Assembly: GCF_007991615.1 (NCBI RefSeq)
Contig: NZ_BJYR01000001.1
Span: forward strand, 1-64,000
DNA length: 64,000 nucleotides
Direction of reading: 5' to 3'
Source: Novosphingobium sediminis
GTDB taxonomy: Bacteria > Pseudomonadota > Alphaproteobacteria > Sphingomonadales > Sphingomonadaceae
Under the pieces are notes generated by a model. That model was not told where the DNA came from and ran no database searches. It saw only the letters and a list, made by a program, of their open reading frames with translations. Each line of letters begins with the position of its first letter. Positions within the stretch are counted from its first letter, which is position 1. The translations under genes were made by a program, and so were the position numbers. This document shows, piece after piece, positions 35,849-45,076 of this stretch.

Positions 35849-37151
35849 GACCGATTGCTCGCTGCTGGTCCTCGACGATCGTGCGAGCGGCGAGGAAATA
35901 GTGAAGTGCCGCCCAGAAACCGGTCGGCGCGAGGATGAGAAGTGCCGAGCGCAGCGATGCGGCGTCAGGCCCGGCCGGACCCGCGAAGTAGTCGCTCAGC
36001 ATGCCAACGCCCTGCGGCGCGACAATGAGGTTGAACACGTTGGCAATCAGCAGCGCGATCGCGCTGAACATGGCGCGCATCTTCGGCGGCGCGAGGTTCT
36101 GGCCGAGCGCGAATGCGGGGCCGATGTAGAAATAGATGCCCGGGATGAACAGCCACAGCGAGACCGTCGCCAGTGTCAGATTGTGCGTATAGATCGCGAT
36201 GATCCCCGGCACGGTGGCAACAGCAGTCACGCCGCCGAGCAGGTACACGATCTTGCGCGGATCGGTGTAGGACGGGCGGGCGAGGATCCACGCCGTCAGC
36301 AGCGAGGCACCGATGCCCATCACGAGGTGGATCGGCCCGACAATCGCGCCGGCCTGGCCAACGTCGATCTGGTAGGTGCGCTGGAGGAAGGTGGGGATGA
36401 ACCACATCAGGCCCCAACCCCACAGCGCGCCGACACCGCTACCCATCATCACGTGCACCGCCGACTTCTGGGTCACGCAGAAGCGCAGCGTATCCATCAG
36501 GGTCGGATCGTCGTCGCTCTTGATTACATCGAGGCAGCCGCGCTTGGGCTCGCGGATCGTCGCCATGATGAGGAGGGCAAGCAGCACGCCTGGAATGCCC
36601 AGCACGAGGAAGGCAGCGCGCCAGCCATAGGCATGCGCCACCGCGCCCGCCATGTCCGCCCCGATCCACGCACCGATCGGCGCGCCGAGGCAGAAGATCG
36701 TGAGCGCCATCGGGCGCCGCGCGGCAGGGAAATAATCGCAGATGATCGAGTTGCACGAAGGCGTGCCGCCCGCTTCGCCGATGCCGACGCCCATCCGCGC
36801 CAGCAGCAGCTGCATGTAACCCTTTGAAAGGCCGCACATCGTCGTCATCACCGACCACAGCGTGATCGAAATCGCCAGCAGGTTGCGCCGGTTGTAGCGG
36901 TCTGCAATCCACGATAGCGGAATGCCCATGCTGACATAGAACAGCGCAAGTGAGACGCCGGTGAGGAAGGCAACACCGCCATCGCTGAGGTGCAGGTCGA
37001 GCCGGATCTGCTCGAGCACGGTCGACATCACGTAACGGTCCGCGATGTTGATCGTATAGGCCAGCATCATGATGAACAGCACGTACCAGCGCAGCGCTAC
37101 CGAAGCATTCTCCTCACCCGCCGGGCCTGCTGTTGCACCTATGGCTGCCAT
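35841..37151 (-). CDS. Major facilitator superfamily transporter
   Basis: A 436-residue inner-membrane transporter with about 12 hydrophobic segments. The first loop carries 'GIPLSWIADRYNRRNLL', the MFS motif A, and the N-terminal 'DRYVMSTVLEQI' resembles the Spinster-type branch. It lies between the TPR-sulfotransferase (27 bases upstream) and the aldehyde dehydrogenase, so it probably moves the substrate of this operon, previously passed by the TonB receptor, across the inner membrane. Confidence 0.9.
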   Translation of the reverse strand: MAAIGATAGPAGEENASVALRWYVLFIMMLAYTINIADRYVMSTVLEQIRLDLHLSDGGVAFLTGVSLALFYVSMGIPLSWIADRYNRRNLLAISITLWSVMTTMCGLSKGYMQLLLARMGVGIGEAGGTPSCNSIICDYFPAARRPMALTIFCLGAPIGAWIGADMAGAVAHAYGWRAAFLVLGIPGVLLALLIMATIREPKRGCLDVIKSDDDPTLMDTLRFCVTQKSAVHVMMGSGVGALWGWGLMWFIPTFLQRTYQIDVGQAGAIVGPIHLVMGIGASLLTAWILARPSYTDPRKIVYLLGGVTAVATVPGIIAIYTHNLTLATVSLWLFIPGIYFYIGPAFALGQNLAPPKMRAMFSAIALLIANVFNLIVAPQGVGMLSDYFAGPAGPDAASLRSALLILAPTGFWAALHYFLAARTIVEDQQRAIGHV

Positions 37152-37178
37152 TGGCTGTTCCTGTCCCTTTGAAGTTGT

Positions 37179-39266
37179 TTATCGCGGTGCAAGCTCTGGT
37201 CCCAACGCCTCGCGCAGGGGCTCGAGCCAGGTTTCGTAATTCTTCCACTGATCGAGCCCATCGCGGAAGATCGGCTGGCGTACCTGCTCCGAACTTGGCG
37301 TCCGCACAGAGCGCTTGGTCTTGTGGAATTCGATGCAGGCCTCTTCGAATGGAAGGCCGCAGTAATCGAGAATGCGCCGCACGCTGCCTTCGAGATCGTC
37401 GACCACGTCTTCGTGCTGCACACGCAGCACCCGGCCGGGGAGGACCGCATCCCAGTGGTCCATCAGCTCGACGTAGGTCTTGTAGTAGCGCGCGATGTCT
37501 TCAATGCCGTAGGTGAATTCCTGGCCCTGCGCGAAGAGCTGCTTCAGGTTGCTGAAGCAGCACGACATCGCATCGCGCCGTGCATCGATGATCTTCGCGT
37601 TCGGCAGGATCAGATGGATCAGGCCGATATGCCGGAAGTTATTCGGCATCTTGTCGATGAAGAAGGGCCGGCCGAGGATGCGGTTGGGCATGGTATCGGC
37701 GATATACTGCTCGCCAAAGCGGCGGACGGCCTCCTTGTCGAGGTCCTCCAGCGAGCCGGGGTAGAGCGGCTTGTCGAAATTGAGCTCGCGGCCCTGCAAT
37801 TCGTGCACGATCCGCTGGATGTCGGGCAGTTCCTGCGTGCCTTCGACCATCGAGTGCGAGGCGAGGATCTGCTCGAGCAGCGTGGAGCCCGACCGTGGCA
37901 GGCCGAGCACGAAGATTGGCGAGGGATCATCCAGTCCCCAGCCTTCGCGCGCGGCGAAGAAGGTGGGGGTGCAGACGCGCTTCTGTTCGCGCGTGTTGGT
38001 CTCGAACACTTCGGGCAGATAGCCGTTGCCCGCGCGGTGCATGGCGTTGCCGCGCGAATAGGCTGCCCACGAACCTTCGTAATCACCCGCATCTTCCAGC
38101 GCCTTGCCGAGCGCGAAGGCGATGTGGACGCGGTCGACATCGGCGATCGCCGGGCTTTCGAGCTGGTCCTTGAGGATCGCGATGGACTCGGCGGAGAACC
38201 GGTAGGTCTTGAGATTGGCGAGGCTCCACCACGCATCGCCGAAGTCGGGGCGGTCTGCGGTGGCGGCCATGTAGGCGTCGATCGCTTCGGCGGTGCGCGC
38301 TTCGGTCTTGAGCGCATGGCCTAACCACAGGTTGAGATCGGCGCGGCGGACGCGGGCTTCCAGCGTGTCGCCCGAAATCTCGGCAATCATCGCGCGGTAT
38401 TCGGGGATCACGCTTTCGAAATCACCCAGCCCGACGCGGATCGTCGCGGCCTGGATGCGATGCGCGTGTCCACGTGGATCGCGCTTCAGCAGTGGTTCCA
38501 GCGCTTCGCGCGCTTGCGGGAACTTGTGCCGCGCGATGAGTACCTGCACATACTCGTGCCGTGCTTCATCGTGGTCCGGCACGAGCCCGAGGACGCCTTC
38601 GTAAAGCGCTTCCGCATCATCGAGCACGTTGCGCCGATGGCCGATCTGGGCGAGCAGCCGCATGGCCTCTGGGTGATTGCCAGCCTCCAGCAGGAAGCGG
38701 CGGATCAGCGTTTCCGCTACGTCCACCTCGCCATCGCCAAACAGCACCTTGGCCTGGACGATCGGGGGAGGGAGGCTGGCGAGGTGAGCGAAGTGCCGCG
38801 CTGCCAATTCGGCGCTGCGCATGTCCCCGGTCATCCGGTAGAGCCCGTCGAGCATGCGCCAGCCCATGGCGAGCGCCGGATTGGTGGTGACAGCCGTCCG
38901 CAGCGCGAAGATCGCAGCAGGCGCATCGCGCTGCACGACATGGCAGAGCCCGCGTTCAAGGAACAGCTGACTGAAATTGGGATGATGCGCGGCCAGCCGG
39001 TCGAGTGCGGCAAGCGCGGCATCGGGCTGCTGCATCATGCGCAGCGAATGCGCTTCTATCAGCAGGAGATCGCGATTGGTGGGGGCAGTGGCGAGCAGGC
39101 GCTTAGCGCCGCTGACTGCTGCTGCATAGTCGCCTTTTGCCTGCAGCGCGTGAAGCGCCCTCAGTTCTGCCTCCGGCGGGTCCGCGGCAAGCGGGGCAGG
39201 GTGGGTATTCTGGGAACGAGTCAGGTCTGCTTGCGTGGCCATCAACGCACTTTCAAAGTCGGCCAT
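37179..39266 (-). CDS. TPR-repeat sulfotransferase
   Basis: A 695-residue protein. Residues about 35-400 are consecutive tetratricopeptide-type helical pairs. The C-terminal half is a sulfotransferase domain with the PAPS 5'-phosphosulfate loop 'LGLPRSGSTLLEQILASHS' and a 3'-phosphate segment around 'DARRDAMSCCFSN'. No signal peptide is seen. Such proteins transfer sulfate from PAPS to an acceptor chosen by the TPR region. It lies downstream of the TonB receptor gene and 27 bases upstream of the transporter. Its acceptor is unknown. Confidence 0.88.
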   Translation of the reverse strand: MADFESALMATQADLTRSQNTHPAPLAADPPEAELRALHALQAKGDYAAAVSGAKRLLATAPTNRDLLLIEAHSLRMMQQPDAALAALDRLAAHHPNFSQLFLERGLCHVVQRDAPAAIFALRTAVTTNPALAMGWRMLDGLYRMTGDMRSAELAARHFAHLASLPPPIVQAKVLFGDGEVDVAETLIRRFLLEAGNHPEAMRLLAQIGHRRNVLDDAEALYEGVLGLVPDHDEARHEYVQVLIARHKFPQAREALEPLLKRDPRGHAHRIQAATIRVGLGDFESVIPEYRAMIAEISGDTLEARVRRADLNLWLGHALKTEARTAEAIDAYMAATADRPDFGDAWWSLANLKTYRFSAESIAILKDQLESPAIADVDRVHIAFALGKALEDAGDYEGSWAAYSRGNAMHRAGNGYLPEVFETNTREQKRVCTPTFFAAREGWGLDDPSPIFVLGLPRSGSTLLEQILASHSMVEGTQELPDIQRIVHELQGRELNFDKPLYPGSLEDLDKEAVRRFGEQYIADTMPNRILGRPFFIDKMPNNFRHIGLIHLILPNAKIIDARRDAMSCCFSNLKQLFAQGQEFTYGIEDIARYYKTYVELMDHWDAVLPGRVLRVQHEDVVDDLEGSVRRILDYCGLPFEEACIEFHKTKRSVRTPSSEQVRQPIFRDGLDQWKNYETWLEPLREALGPELAPR

Positions 39267-39321
39267 CGCCGCGCGTGTCCATCAAACTCACCCAATTGCA
39301 TTCAGAGTACTACCAGAAAGC

Positions 39322-39350
39322 AAGGGGTGGCGTTTGTGGCGCCACCCCTT
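39322..39350. terminator. Hairpin between TonB receptor and sulfotransferase genes
   Basis: A perfect 11-bp stem (39322-39332 with 39340-39350) and 7-base loop lie 19 bases past the TonB receptor stop. No long T run follows on the minus strand, so it may attenuate rather than fully stop transcription into the downstream operon. Confidence 0.55.
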
Positions 39351-39368
39351 TCCTTCCTCAAAGTCAGA

Positions 39369-42053
39369 TTACATCTTGGCAGCGATCTTGATGCCGTAGG
39401 TCAACGGACGCACGATCGTCGAAGTCTTGATGTACTGCGACGAGTTGGTGAACGTCGAAGCGTGGCTGTTGAAGATGTTGTCGCCGAAGATGGTGACAGT
39501 CCAGTTGTCACGCGTGAAACCGACCTGCATGTCAGCCAGAGCATAACCCGGCATCTTGTAGCGCAGCACGGTGGTGGCGGGAACGATGATGCCGTTGGGG
39601 CTCACACCGTTGCCGTTGCCCGGGACGTTACCGTCAGGATAGGTCGACGGCTGGTTATACTGCGTGCTGATATAGTTCACGCCAGCACCGATGAACCAGT
39701 CCATGCCGGCCTTGCCCGCCCATTCGTAGCGCGCACGGATGTTGCCCTGGAACTTGGGGCTGAACGGCGTGATGCTGCCGACGTTGCCGAACGGGCTCTG
39801 CACCGGCTTGACCTGACCGCCAACGAACACCTCGGTGATGCACTTGCCGAAGCTCGACACGCCGGGGTTGTTTGCGATGAAGCAAGGCGCGTTGGCCTGC
39901 TTGCTCTCGTTGTAGGTGGCCGAACCGTTGATCGTCAGGCCGTCCATCGGACGGGCGAAGATCTGCGCTTCGAGACCCTTGATGTGGTAGGTCGGGCCGT
40001 TCGTCGCGAAGGCGGTGTTGCCGAAGCCGGCGGCCGGGTTGAAGAAGCCGATCTGGATGTTCTTCCACTCCATGTAGTAGGCGGAGAGGTTGAACGTCAC
40101 CTTGCGGTCAAACAGATCGGTCTTGAGACCCGCTTCGTAGTTGATCAGGTTGTCGGGCGCGTAGGCGGCCGGAACCAGCAGCTGCGGAGCATGCGGCGCG
40201 ATCGGATCACGCACGCGGGCCGAAGGACCGCGGTTGAACGCACCCGGACGGAAGCCTTCGCTGTAGGTGAAGTACATCATGGTGCCGGGCTTGGGCTTCC
40301 ACGTGATGGTGCCCTTGCTGCGGAAGCCCTTGTACGTCGACTTCAGGCCCAGCGCGTCGAGGTTCGAACCCGTCAAGCAGGACGGCACCTGGTAGCAGCC
40401 GCCGTTGAACGACGAGTAGACCGACCCCTTCTGGAAGTTGTCGTAGTAGTAGTAGCGGGTGCCGGCCGTGACGGTCAGGGTGTCGGTGATGTCGAAATCG
40501 ACCGAACCGAACGCTGCGTACTGCTTGTAGCCGCGCGTGATGTCCTGACCGAACGACACGCCATCAGGACGCGGGCCGGGAACATTGAGCGTGGCGTTCG
40601 GGTTGGGGCCCACGTTGCCGAGGCAGACGGTGCCTGCAGCCTTGATCTGCGCGGCGGTCAGCCCGCTGTCGCAGTTCGGAATGGTCGTGTACGACCAGTC
40701 CATGTTGTCCTGAATCTTGAAGTTCTCGTAGTAACCACCGACGATCGCACGGATCCGGCCGGTATCCGGCGACGAGATGCGCACTTCGTGGCTCTCGTGG
40801 GTGTTGCGGACCTTGTCGTTCCAGCGGCTGTTCGGTTCGTAGCAGTAGGGCGCCGCGCCGACGTTCCAGTAGTAGTTCGCACCGCCGGTGCACTGGTAGA
40901 AGATGCCGTAGGTCGCGCGGGCGTAGTTGGTGTAGTCACCCTGCTGCGAGATGTGGCGCTTCAGGTAAGCGCCGGTGTAGATCACCTTGAAGTCGCCGAT
41001 CTTGCCGTTGATCGTCCACGCCGTGTTCCAGTAGTCGTCCTTGTTGTACTGGGGCGAGAACAGCGTCGAGGACAGGCCCGTCAGCGGCTGATAGTCGTAG
41101 GTGTAGGTCTGGACGGCGAAGGTGCCCTTCGATTCCAGCTTCTGGTAGGCCTGCGTGACGAGCAGGTCCCAATCCGGCGCAACCTGCCAGGCGAGCGAGA
41201 CGCGGCCACCGGTGTAGTCGACGGGGTTGAAGTTGTCTTCGACCAGCGCAGCGTTGCTGTAGTTGCCCTCGCGGCTCTGCTGGCTCGGCGTCAGCTTGTT
41301 GCCGTTGCCCTGATAGGCGAGGTAGTACGAACCGAGGTCGCTCGGCAGGCGGGTAAACGTCGACAGCTTGTTGTCGATGTAGCCGCCGCGGTGATCGGTG
41401 TAGGCCACCGCGCGGATCGCCAGCTTGTCCTCGATGATCGGCACGTTGATCATCGCGTTGAACGAACCGTTGGTGGTGCCGCCGGCGGTGCCGCCGAAGC
41501 TGCCTTCAAAGCGGCCTTCGAACTTGCTCAGCTTGGGCTTATTGGTGATGTAGCGAACCACACCCGCCTGCGCGCCGCCGCCGAAGAGGGTGCCCTGCGG
41601 ACCCTCGAGCACTTCGACGCGCTCCATGTCTGCGAGGTACACGTCGGCGTTACGCGCCGGGAACTGCATCGACTGGTCATCGAGGTAGAGCGCGACGTTG
41701 GGGAAGCCGCCGATCGTTGCCGAGGACTGCTGGCCTGCGAAACCGGCCGACAGACCGCGCAGGAAGATCGCGCCCTGGCCAGGACCGTTGTTCGAGAAGG
41801 TGACGTTCGGGGTGTAGCGGAGCAGGCCGTCGATGTTGGTGACGTTCAGCTTGCTCAGCGTGTCGGTGCTGAAGGCCTGCAGGGTCAGCGGCACGTCCTG
41901 GATCGACTGGTCGCGGCGCTGCGCCGTGACGACAATGACGTCGGAGGTAGCCGCGGCGGAGTCAGCCTGCGGTGCGGATTGCGCGAACGCCATCTCGCCC
42001 GAGCCGAGCGCGACGGCTGCCGCAGCGCACGACAACATAAACCGTGATTTCAT
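39369..42053 (-). CDS. TonB-dependent outer-membrane receptor
   Basis: An 894-residue receptor. A signal peptide (1-24) and a TonB-box-like 'SDVIVVTAQR' precede the plug domain ('QDVPLTLQAFSTDTLSKL', then 'VEVLEGPQGTLFGGGAQAG' typical of sphingomonad receptors). About 700 residues of beta-barrel follow. The protein ends in 'GIKIAAKM', without the usual terminal aromatic. TonB receptors import scarce or bulky compounds using proton-motive force. Placement upstream of the sulfotransferase-MFS-ALDH-enolase-GMC genes points to uptake of their substrate. Confidence 0.95.
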   Translation of the reverse strand: MKSRFMLSCAAAAVALGSGEMAFAQSAPQADSAAATSDVIVVTAQRRDQSIQDVPLTLQAFSTDTLSKLNVTNIDGLLRYTPNVTFSNNGPGQGAIFLRGLSAGFAGQQSSATIGGFPNVALYLDDQSMQFPARNADVYLADMERVEVLEGPQGTLFGGGAQAGVVRYITNKPKLSKFEGRFEGSFGGTAGGTTNGSFNAMINVPIIEDKLAIRAVAYTDHRGGYIDNKLSTFTRLPSDLGSYYLAYQGNGNKLTPSQQSREGNYSNAALVEDNFNPVDYTGGRVSLAWQVAPDWDLLVTQAYQKLESKGTFAVQTYTYDYQPLTGLSSTLFSPQYNKDDYWNTAWTINGKIGDFKVIYTGAYLKRHISQQGDYTNYARATYGIFYQCTGGANYYWNVGAAPYCYEPNSRWNDKVRNTHESHEVRISSPDTGRIRAIVGGYYENFKIQDNMDWSYTTIPNCDSGLTAAQIKAAGTVCLGNVGPNPNATLNVPGPRPDGVSFGQDITRGYKQYAAFGSVDFDITDTLTVTAGTRYYYYDNFQKGSVYSSFNGGCYQVPSCLTGSNLDALGLKSTYKGFRSKGTITWKPKPGTMMYFTYSEGFRPGAFNRGPSARVRDPIAPHAPQLLVPAAYAPDNLINYEAGLKTDLFDRKVTFNLSAYYMEWKNIQIGFFNPAAGFGNTAFATNGPTYHIKGLEAQIFARPMDGLTINGSATYNESKQANAPCFIANNPGVSSFGKCITEVFVGGQVKPVQSPFGNVGSITPFSPKFQGNIRARYEWAGKAGMDWFIGAGVNYISTQYNQPSTYPDGNVPGNGNGVSPNGIIVPATTVLRYKMPGYALADMQVGFTRDNWTVTIFGDNIFNSHASTFTNSSQYIKTSTIVRPLTYGIKIAAKM

Positions 42054-42606
42054 GTGTAACCCCCATCCTTCTTAATTTTCACCCGGTGTCAGACCGGGGC
42101 CCATCAAAGCGCATCAATGGCGTGCAAAAAAGAGAGGAACAGTCAGGACGGCCTGTCAGGAAGGTGCATGAAGAGCGCCCTAATCCGCTACTTCGCACCG
42201 GACCGGCTCCATCCGGTCGGACCTTTCCCGAACTGGCAATTCCCTGATTTTACTCCCCGTTTTCAGCACGCTCATTGTCGCGTTTGGGCAAGCCTAGGTC
42301 AAAGCAAGGGCTAAATCCACCCCCAGATTGCTGCCATGCCACGTCGCGCTGGATTGTGGCTTTTTGGTCCTCCCTGTCGTGCATAGGTTTGTAAAGGTTC
42401 ACAAGTTACTGATATTAAATATATTTATCTGAATTTAGCTGATTTTGTAACCCTTCGCGAGGTGCATGCCAGTGCATCCGGACGCTCCCACTCATGCCTT
42501 TTTGTCAATTTTCCATGGCGGCATAAGGAAATCCGATTGGCTGCATTCATCAGGTTGGTCCACCCGGTGGAGCATTCGTTCCTCGCGCAACCGGGACCAC
42601 CCATAC
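42054..42606. promoter_or_regulatory. 553-base gene-free region between divergent operons
   Basis: No convincing gene is present. The part at about 42380-42450 is strongly AT-rich and is the likely site of promoters for the eight-gene demethylation operon and perhaps the TonB receptor. Perfect small inverted repeats are CCCGGT/ACCGGG (42082-42087 and 42093-42098, within the receptor leader) and GACCGG/CCGGTC (42201-42206 and 42213-42218). Two related stretches, GTTTGTAAAGGTTCAC and TTTTGTAACCCTTCGC, flank the AT-rich core. No regulator gene adjoins the region. Confidence 0.45.
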
Positions 42607-43818
42607 ATGATCGACCTCAGCCGGATCGGCTCGCTTCTGGCCCAGCGGCCGGAAGGGCACTGCCTCCCCCAGGCGCTCTACAACGACACCGAAGTTTTCG
42701 ACTTCGACATGACCGCTGTTTACGGCACGAGCTGGCTGATGGCCGGCTTCGAGTGCGAGCTGCCCAAGGCGGGCAGCTACATCTCGCAGATGGTGGGCAA
42801 GTGGCCGGTGCTGATCGTGAAGGGCCGCGATGGGGAAATCCGCGCCTTCCACAACACCTGCCGCCACCGCGGCTCGATCCTGTGCGCTACTGGCAGCGGC
42901 TCGGCGCCCAAGATCGTTTGCCCCTACCACCGCTGGACGTACGAGCTTGACGGCTCGCTGCTTTCGGCGATGCGCATGGAAGACAATTTCGACAAGGCGG
43001 CGCACAGCCTGCGCCCGATCCAGCTCGAACGCGTGGCCGGCTGCCTGTTCATCTGCTTCGATGACAATCCGCCGCCTTTCAACGAATTCGCGATCAAGCT
43101 CGAGGAATACCTCGCGCCGCACGATCTCAAGAACGCCAAGCTCGCGTTTGAAAGCACGATCACCGAATATGCCAACTGGAAGCTCGTGATGGAAAACGGG
43201 CGCGAGTGCTATCACTGCGCGACCGGACATCCCGAACTGGCAAAGACGTTCCCGGTCGGCATGAAGAAGCACTTCGACGTCGATGGCGATCTGCGCGTGC
43301 AGACCTTCCATGAACAGATGGCCGCGCTCGGCCTTGCAACGGACGCGATCGAGGGTGATTGGTGGCAGCTCGCGCGCTTCCTCCTCAATCCGGAAGTCCT
43401 GTCGCTGTCGATGGACGGCAAGCACCTCGTCAAGAAGCTGATGTGCGACAAAAATGGCGGTGACATCGGTTCGATGCGTCTCGCTATCGATCCGCACTGC
43501 TTCATGCATTCGACCGCCGACCACACCTTCATGTTCAGCGCGATGCCGGTGGGGCCGAAGGAAACTGCCGTCACCGGCAAGTGGCTCGTCCACAAGGATG
43601 CCGTCGAGGGCGTCGATTACACGATCGAGAGCCTTTCCGACCTGTGGACCCGCACCAACCTGCAGGACAAGGAACTGGCGGAAAACAATCAGCTCGGCGT
43701 GAACAGCCCCGGCTACGTTCCCGGTCCCTACTCCAAGGAGGCCGAACTGCTCGCGCTGCGCTTTACCGACTGGTACTGCGACACTGCCCGCAAGTATGTC
43801 GAGAAGCATGGTAGCTGA
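42607..43818 (+). CDS. Rieske oxygenase, glycine-betaine/stachydrine demethylase-like
   Basis: A 403-residue oxygenase alpha subunit; the ATG at 42607 gives the family-like N-terminus, though the frame is open to 42466. Rieske ligands are C85-x-H87 and C105-x2-H108 (CPYHRWTYELDG). The mononuclear iron site is in 'ENGRECYHCATGHPEL' (H203, H208), with Glu200 where classical dioxygenases have the bridging Asp, as in carnitine and betaine monooxygenases. By analogy with GbcA and stachydrine demethylase it should remove a first N-methyl group as formaldehyde. No reductase partner is nearby. It heads an eight-gene operon. Confidence 0.9.
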   Translation: MIDLSRIGSLLAQRPEGHCLPQALYNDTEVFDFDMTAVYGTSWLMAGFECELPKAGSYISQMVGKWPVLIVKGRDGEIRAFHNTCRHRGSILCATGSGSAPKIVCPYHRWTYELDGSLLSAMRMEDNFDKAAHSLRPIQLERVAGCLFICFDDNPPPFNEFAIKLEEYLAPHDLKNAKLAFESTITEYANWKLVMENGRECYHCATGHPELAKTFPVGMKKHFDVDGDLRVQTFHEQMAALGLATDAIEGDWWQLARFLLNPEVLSLSMDGKHLVKKLMCDKNGGDIGSMRLAIDPHCFMHSTADHTFMFSAMPVGPKETAVTGKWLVHKDAVEGVDYTIESLSDLWTRTNLQDKELAENNQLGVNSPGYVPGPYSKEAELLALRFTDWYCDTARKYVEKHGS

Positions 43819-45073
43819 TTCTCCCAAGGGACTCCGTCCCGAAACGCTCGCTGTCGCTTTCGGCTATGATCCGGCTGAGGCGCTCGGCGCGGTCAAACCG
43901 CCGGTCTACCTGACTTCGACCTTCATCTACCCCAGCGCCCAGCACGCGAAGGACGTCCATGAGGCGTTCTTCGATGGCACCGGGCCGCTGGCGGGAAAGA
44001 AGGGTGAGGGGCACATCTATTCGCGCCTTGGCCATCCGGGGCTCGATATCCTCGAAACGCGCCTTGCCGCGATTGATGGTGCCGAGGCTGCTGCGGCGTT
44101 TTCCTCGGGCATGGCGGCGCATTCCTCGATCGCGCTGACGTTCGTGAAGCCCGGTGACAGTGTGCTCCACGGCCGCCCGATCTACGGCGGCGTGGATATG
44201 CTTTATGGTTCAGTCATGCCGGGCTTCGGCACCCATGTCGAAACCTACACCGACGGCTGCGACCCGGACGCGGTGCGCGCCGCCGCCCGTGCTGCGCTCG
44301 CCAAGGGTCCGCTGGCGTTGATCGTGGCGGAAACCCCGGCCAACCCGACGGCTGCCATCGTCGATCTGGACCTGATGGTTGCGGTGGCGGACGAGATCGG
44401 CCGCGAGACGGGGCGCCGTCCGCTGGTCGTTGTCGACAACACCCTGCTCGGGCCCTTCGCGCAGCGGCCGATCGAGCAGGGCGTCGATCTGTGCATGACC
44501 TCGCTCACCAAGTACTGCGCCGGGCACAGCGATCTGCTGGCGGGCGGGGTGAGCGGCAGGCTGGAACTGATCCACCAGTTGCGCACCTTGCGCACCACCT
44601 GGGGCAACCACCTCGATCCGTTCACCGCGTGGCTTGTTGTGCGCAGCTTTGAATCCGCAGCCGTGCGGATCGAACGGGCGATGGAGAATGCGCGCAAGGT
44701 GGCGGAATTCCTCCGCGATCATCCCAAGGTGGCTGGTGTGACCTATCTAGGCTTCCTTGCTGAAGGCACGCCCGCACGCGCGGTCTATGATCGCCAGTGC
44801 AAGGGTGCTGGCTCCACGTTCTCGTTCCACCTCCATGGCGGTGAGGCGGAATCGTTCCGCATGCTCGATGCGCTGAAGCTGCTGAAGCTGGCGGTCAGCC
44901 TTGGCGGATCGGAAACGCTGATCTGCCACTCGGCGACGACCACGCACTATGCCGTCCCGCGCGAGGGGCGTCTTGCCGGCGGCATTACCGATGGCACGAT
45001 GCGCCTGTCCGTTGGGCTTGAACACGCTGACGATATCATCGCCGATCTCTCCCAGGCGCTAGAGGCTGTCTGA
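43808..45073 (+). CDS. PLP-dependent Cys/Met-metabolism lyase or synthase
   Basis: A 421-residue fold-type I PLP enzyme of the cystathionine gamma-synthase/methionine gamma-lyase family. The PLP lysine is K235 in 'TSLTKYCAGHSD'. 'GHIYSRLGHPGLD' replaces the usual YSRxxNPT, and 'FSSGMAA' binds the cofactor phosphate. The start is ATG 43808 or 43796; both overlap the Rieske gene, implying coupled translation. Its position between a demethylase and flavoprotein oxidases is unusual and suggests a substrate with a gamma-leaving group, possibly sulfur-containing. Confidence 0.88.
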   Translation: MVADSPKGLRPETLAVAFGYDPAEALGAVKPPVYLTSTFIYPSAQHAKDVHEAFFDGTGPLAGKKGEGHIYSRLGHPGLDILETRLAAIDGAEAAAAFSSGMAAHSSIALTFVKPGDSVLHGRPIYGGVDMLYGSVMPGFGTHVETYTDGCDPDAVRAAARAALAKGPLALIVAETPANPTAAIVDLDLMVAVADEIGRETGRRPLVVVDNTLLGPFAQRPIEQGVDLCMTSLTKYCAGHSDLLAGGVSGRLELIHQLRTLRTTWGNHLDPFTAWLVVRSFESAAVRIERAMENARKVAEFLRDHPKVAGVTYLGFLAEGTPARAVYDRQCKGAGSTFSFHLHGGEAESFRMLDALKLLKLAVSLGGSETLICHSATTTHYAVPREGRLAGGITDGTMRLSVGLEHADDIIADLSQALEAV

Positions 45074-45076
45074 CCA

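Noticed and set aside
38460..42047. A 1195-codon plus-strand open frame antisense to the TonB receptor and sulfotransferase
   Set aside because: It is long only because both opposite genes are GC-rich with few stop trinucleotides in this frame. Its translation is Arg/Val/Asp-rich without domains, while the minus-strand proteins are clear family members.
42607..43818. Aromatic-ring dioxygenase role for the Rieske gene at 42.6 kb
   Set aside because: No beta subunit or ferredoxin gene is present, the bridging residue is Glu, and the downstream genes are for amine oxidation, all favouring N-demethylation.
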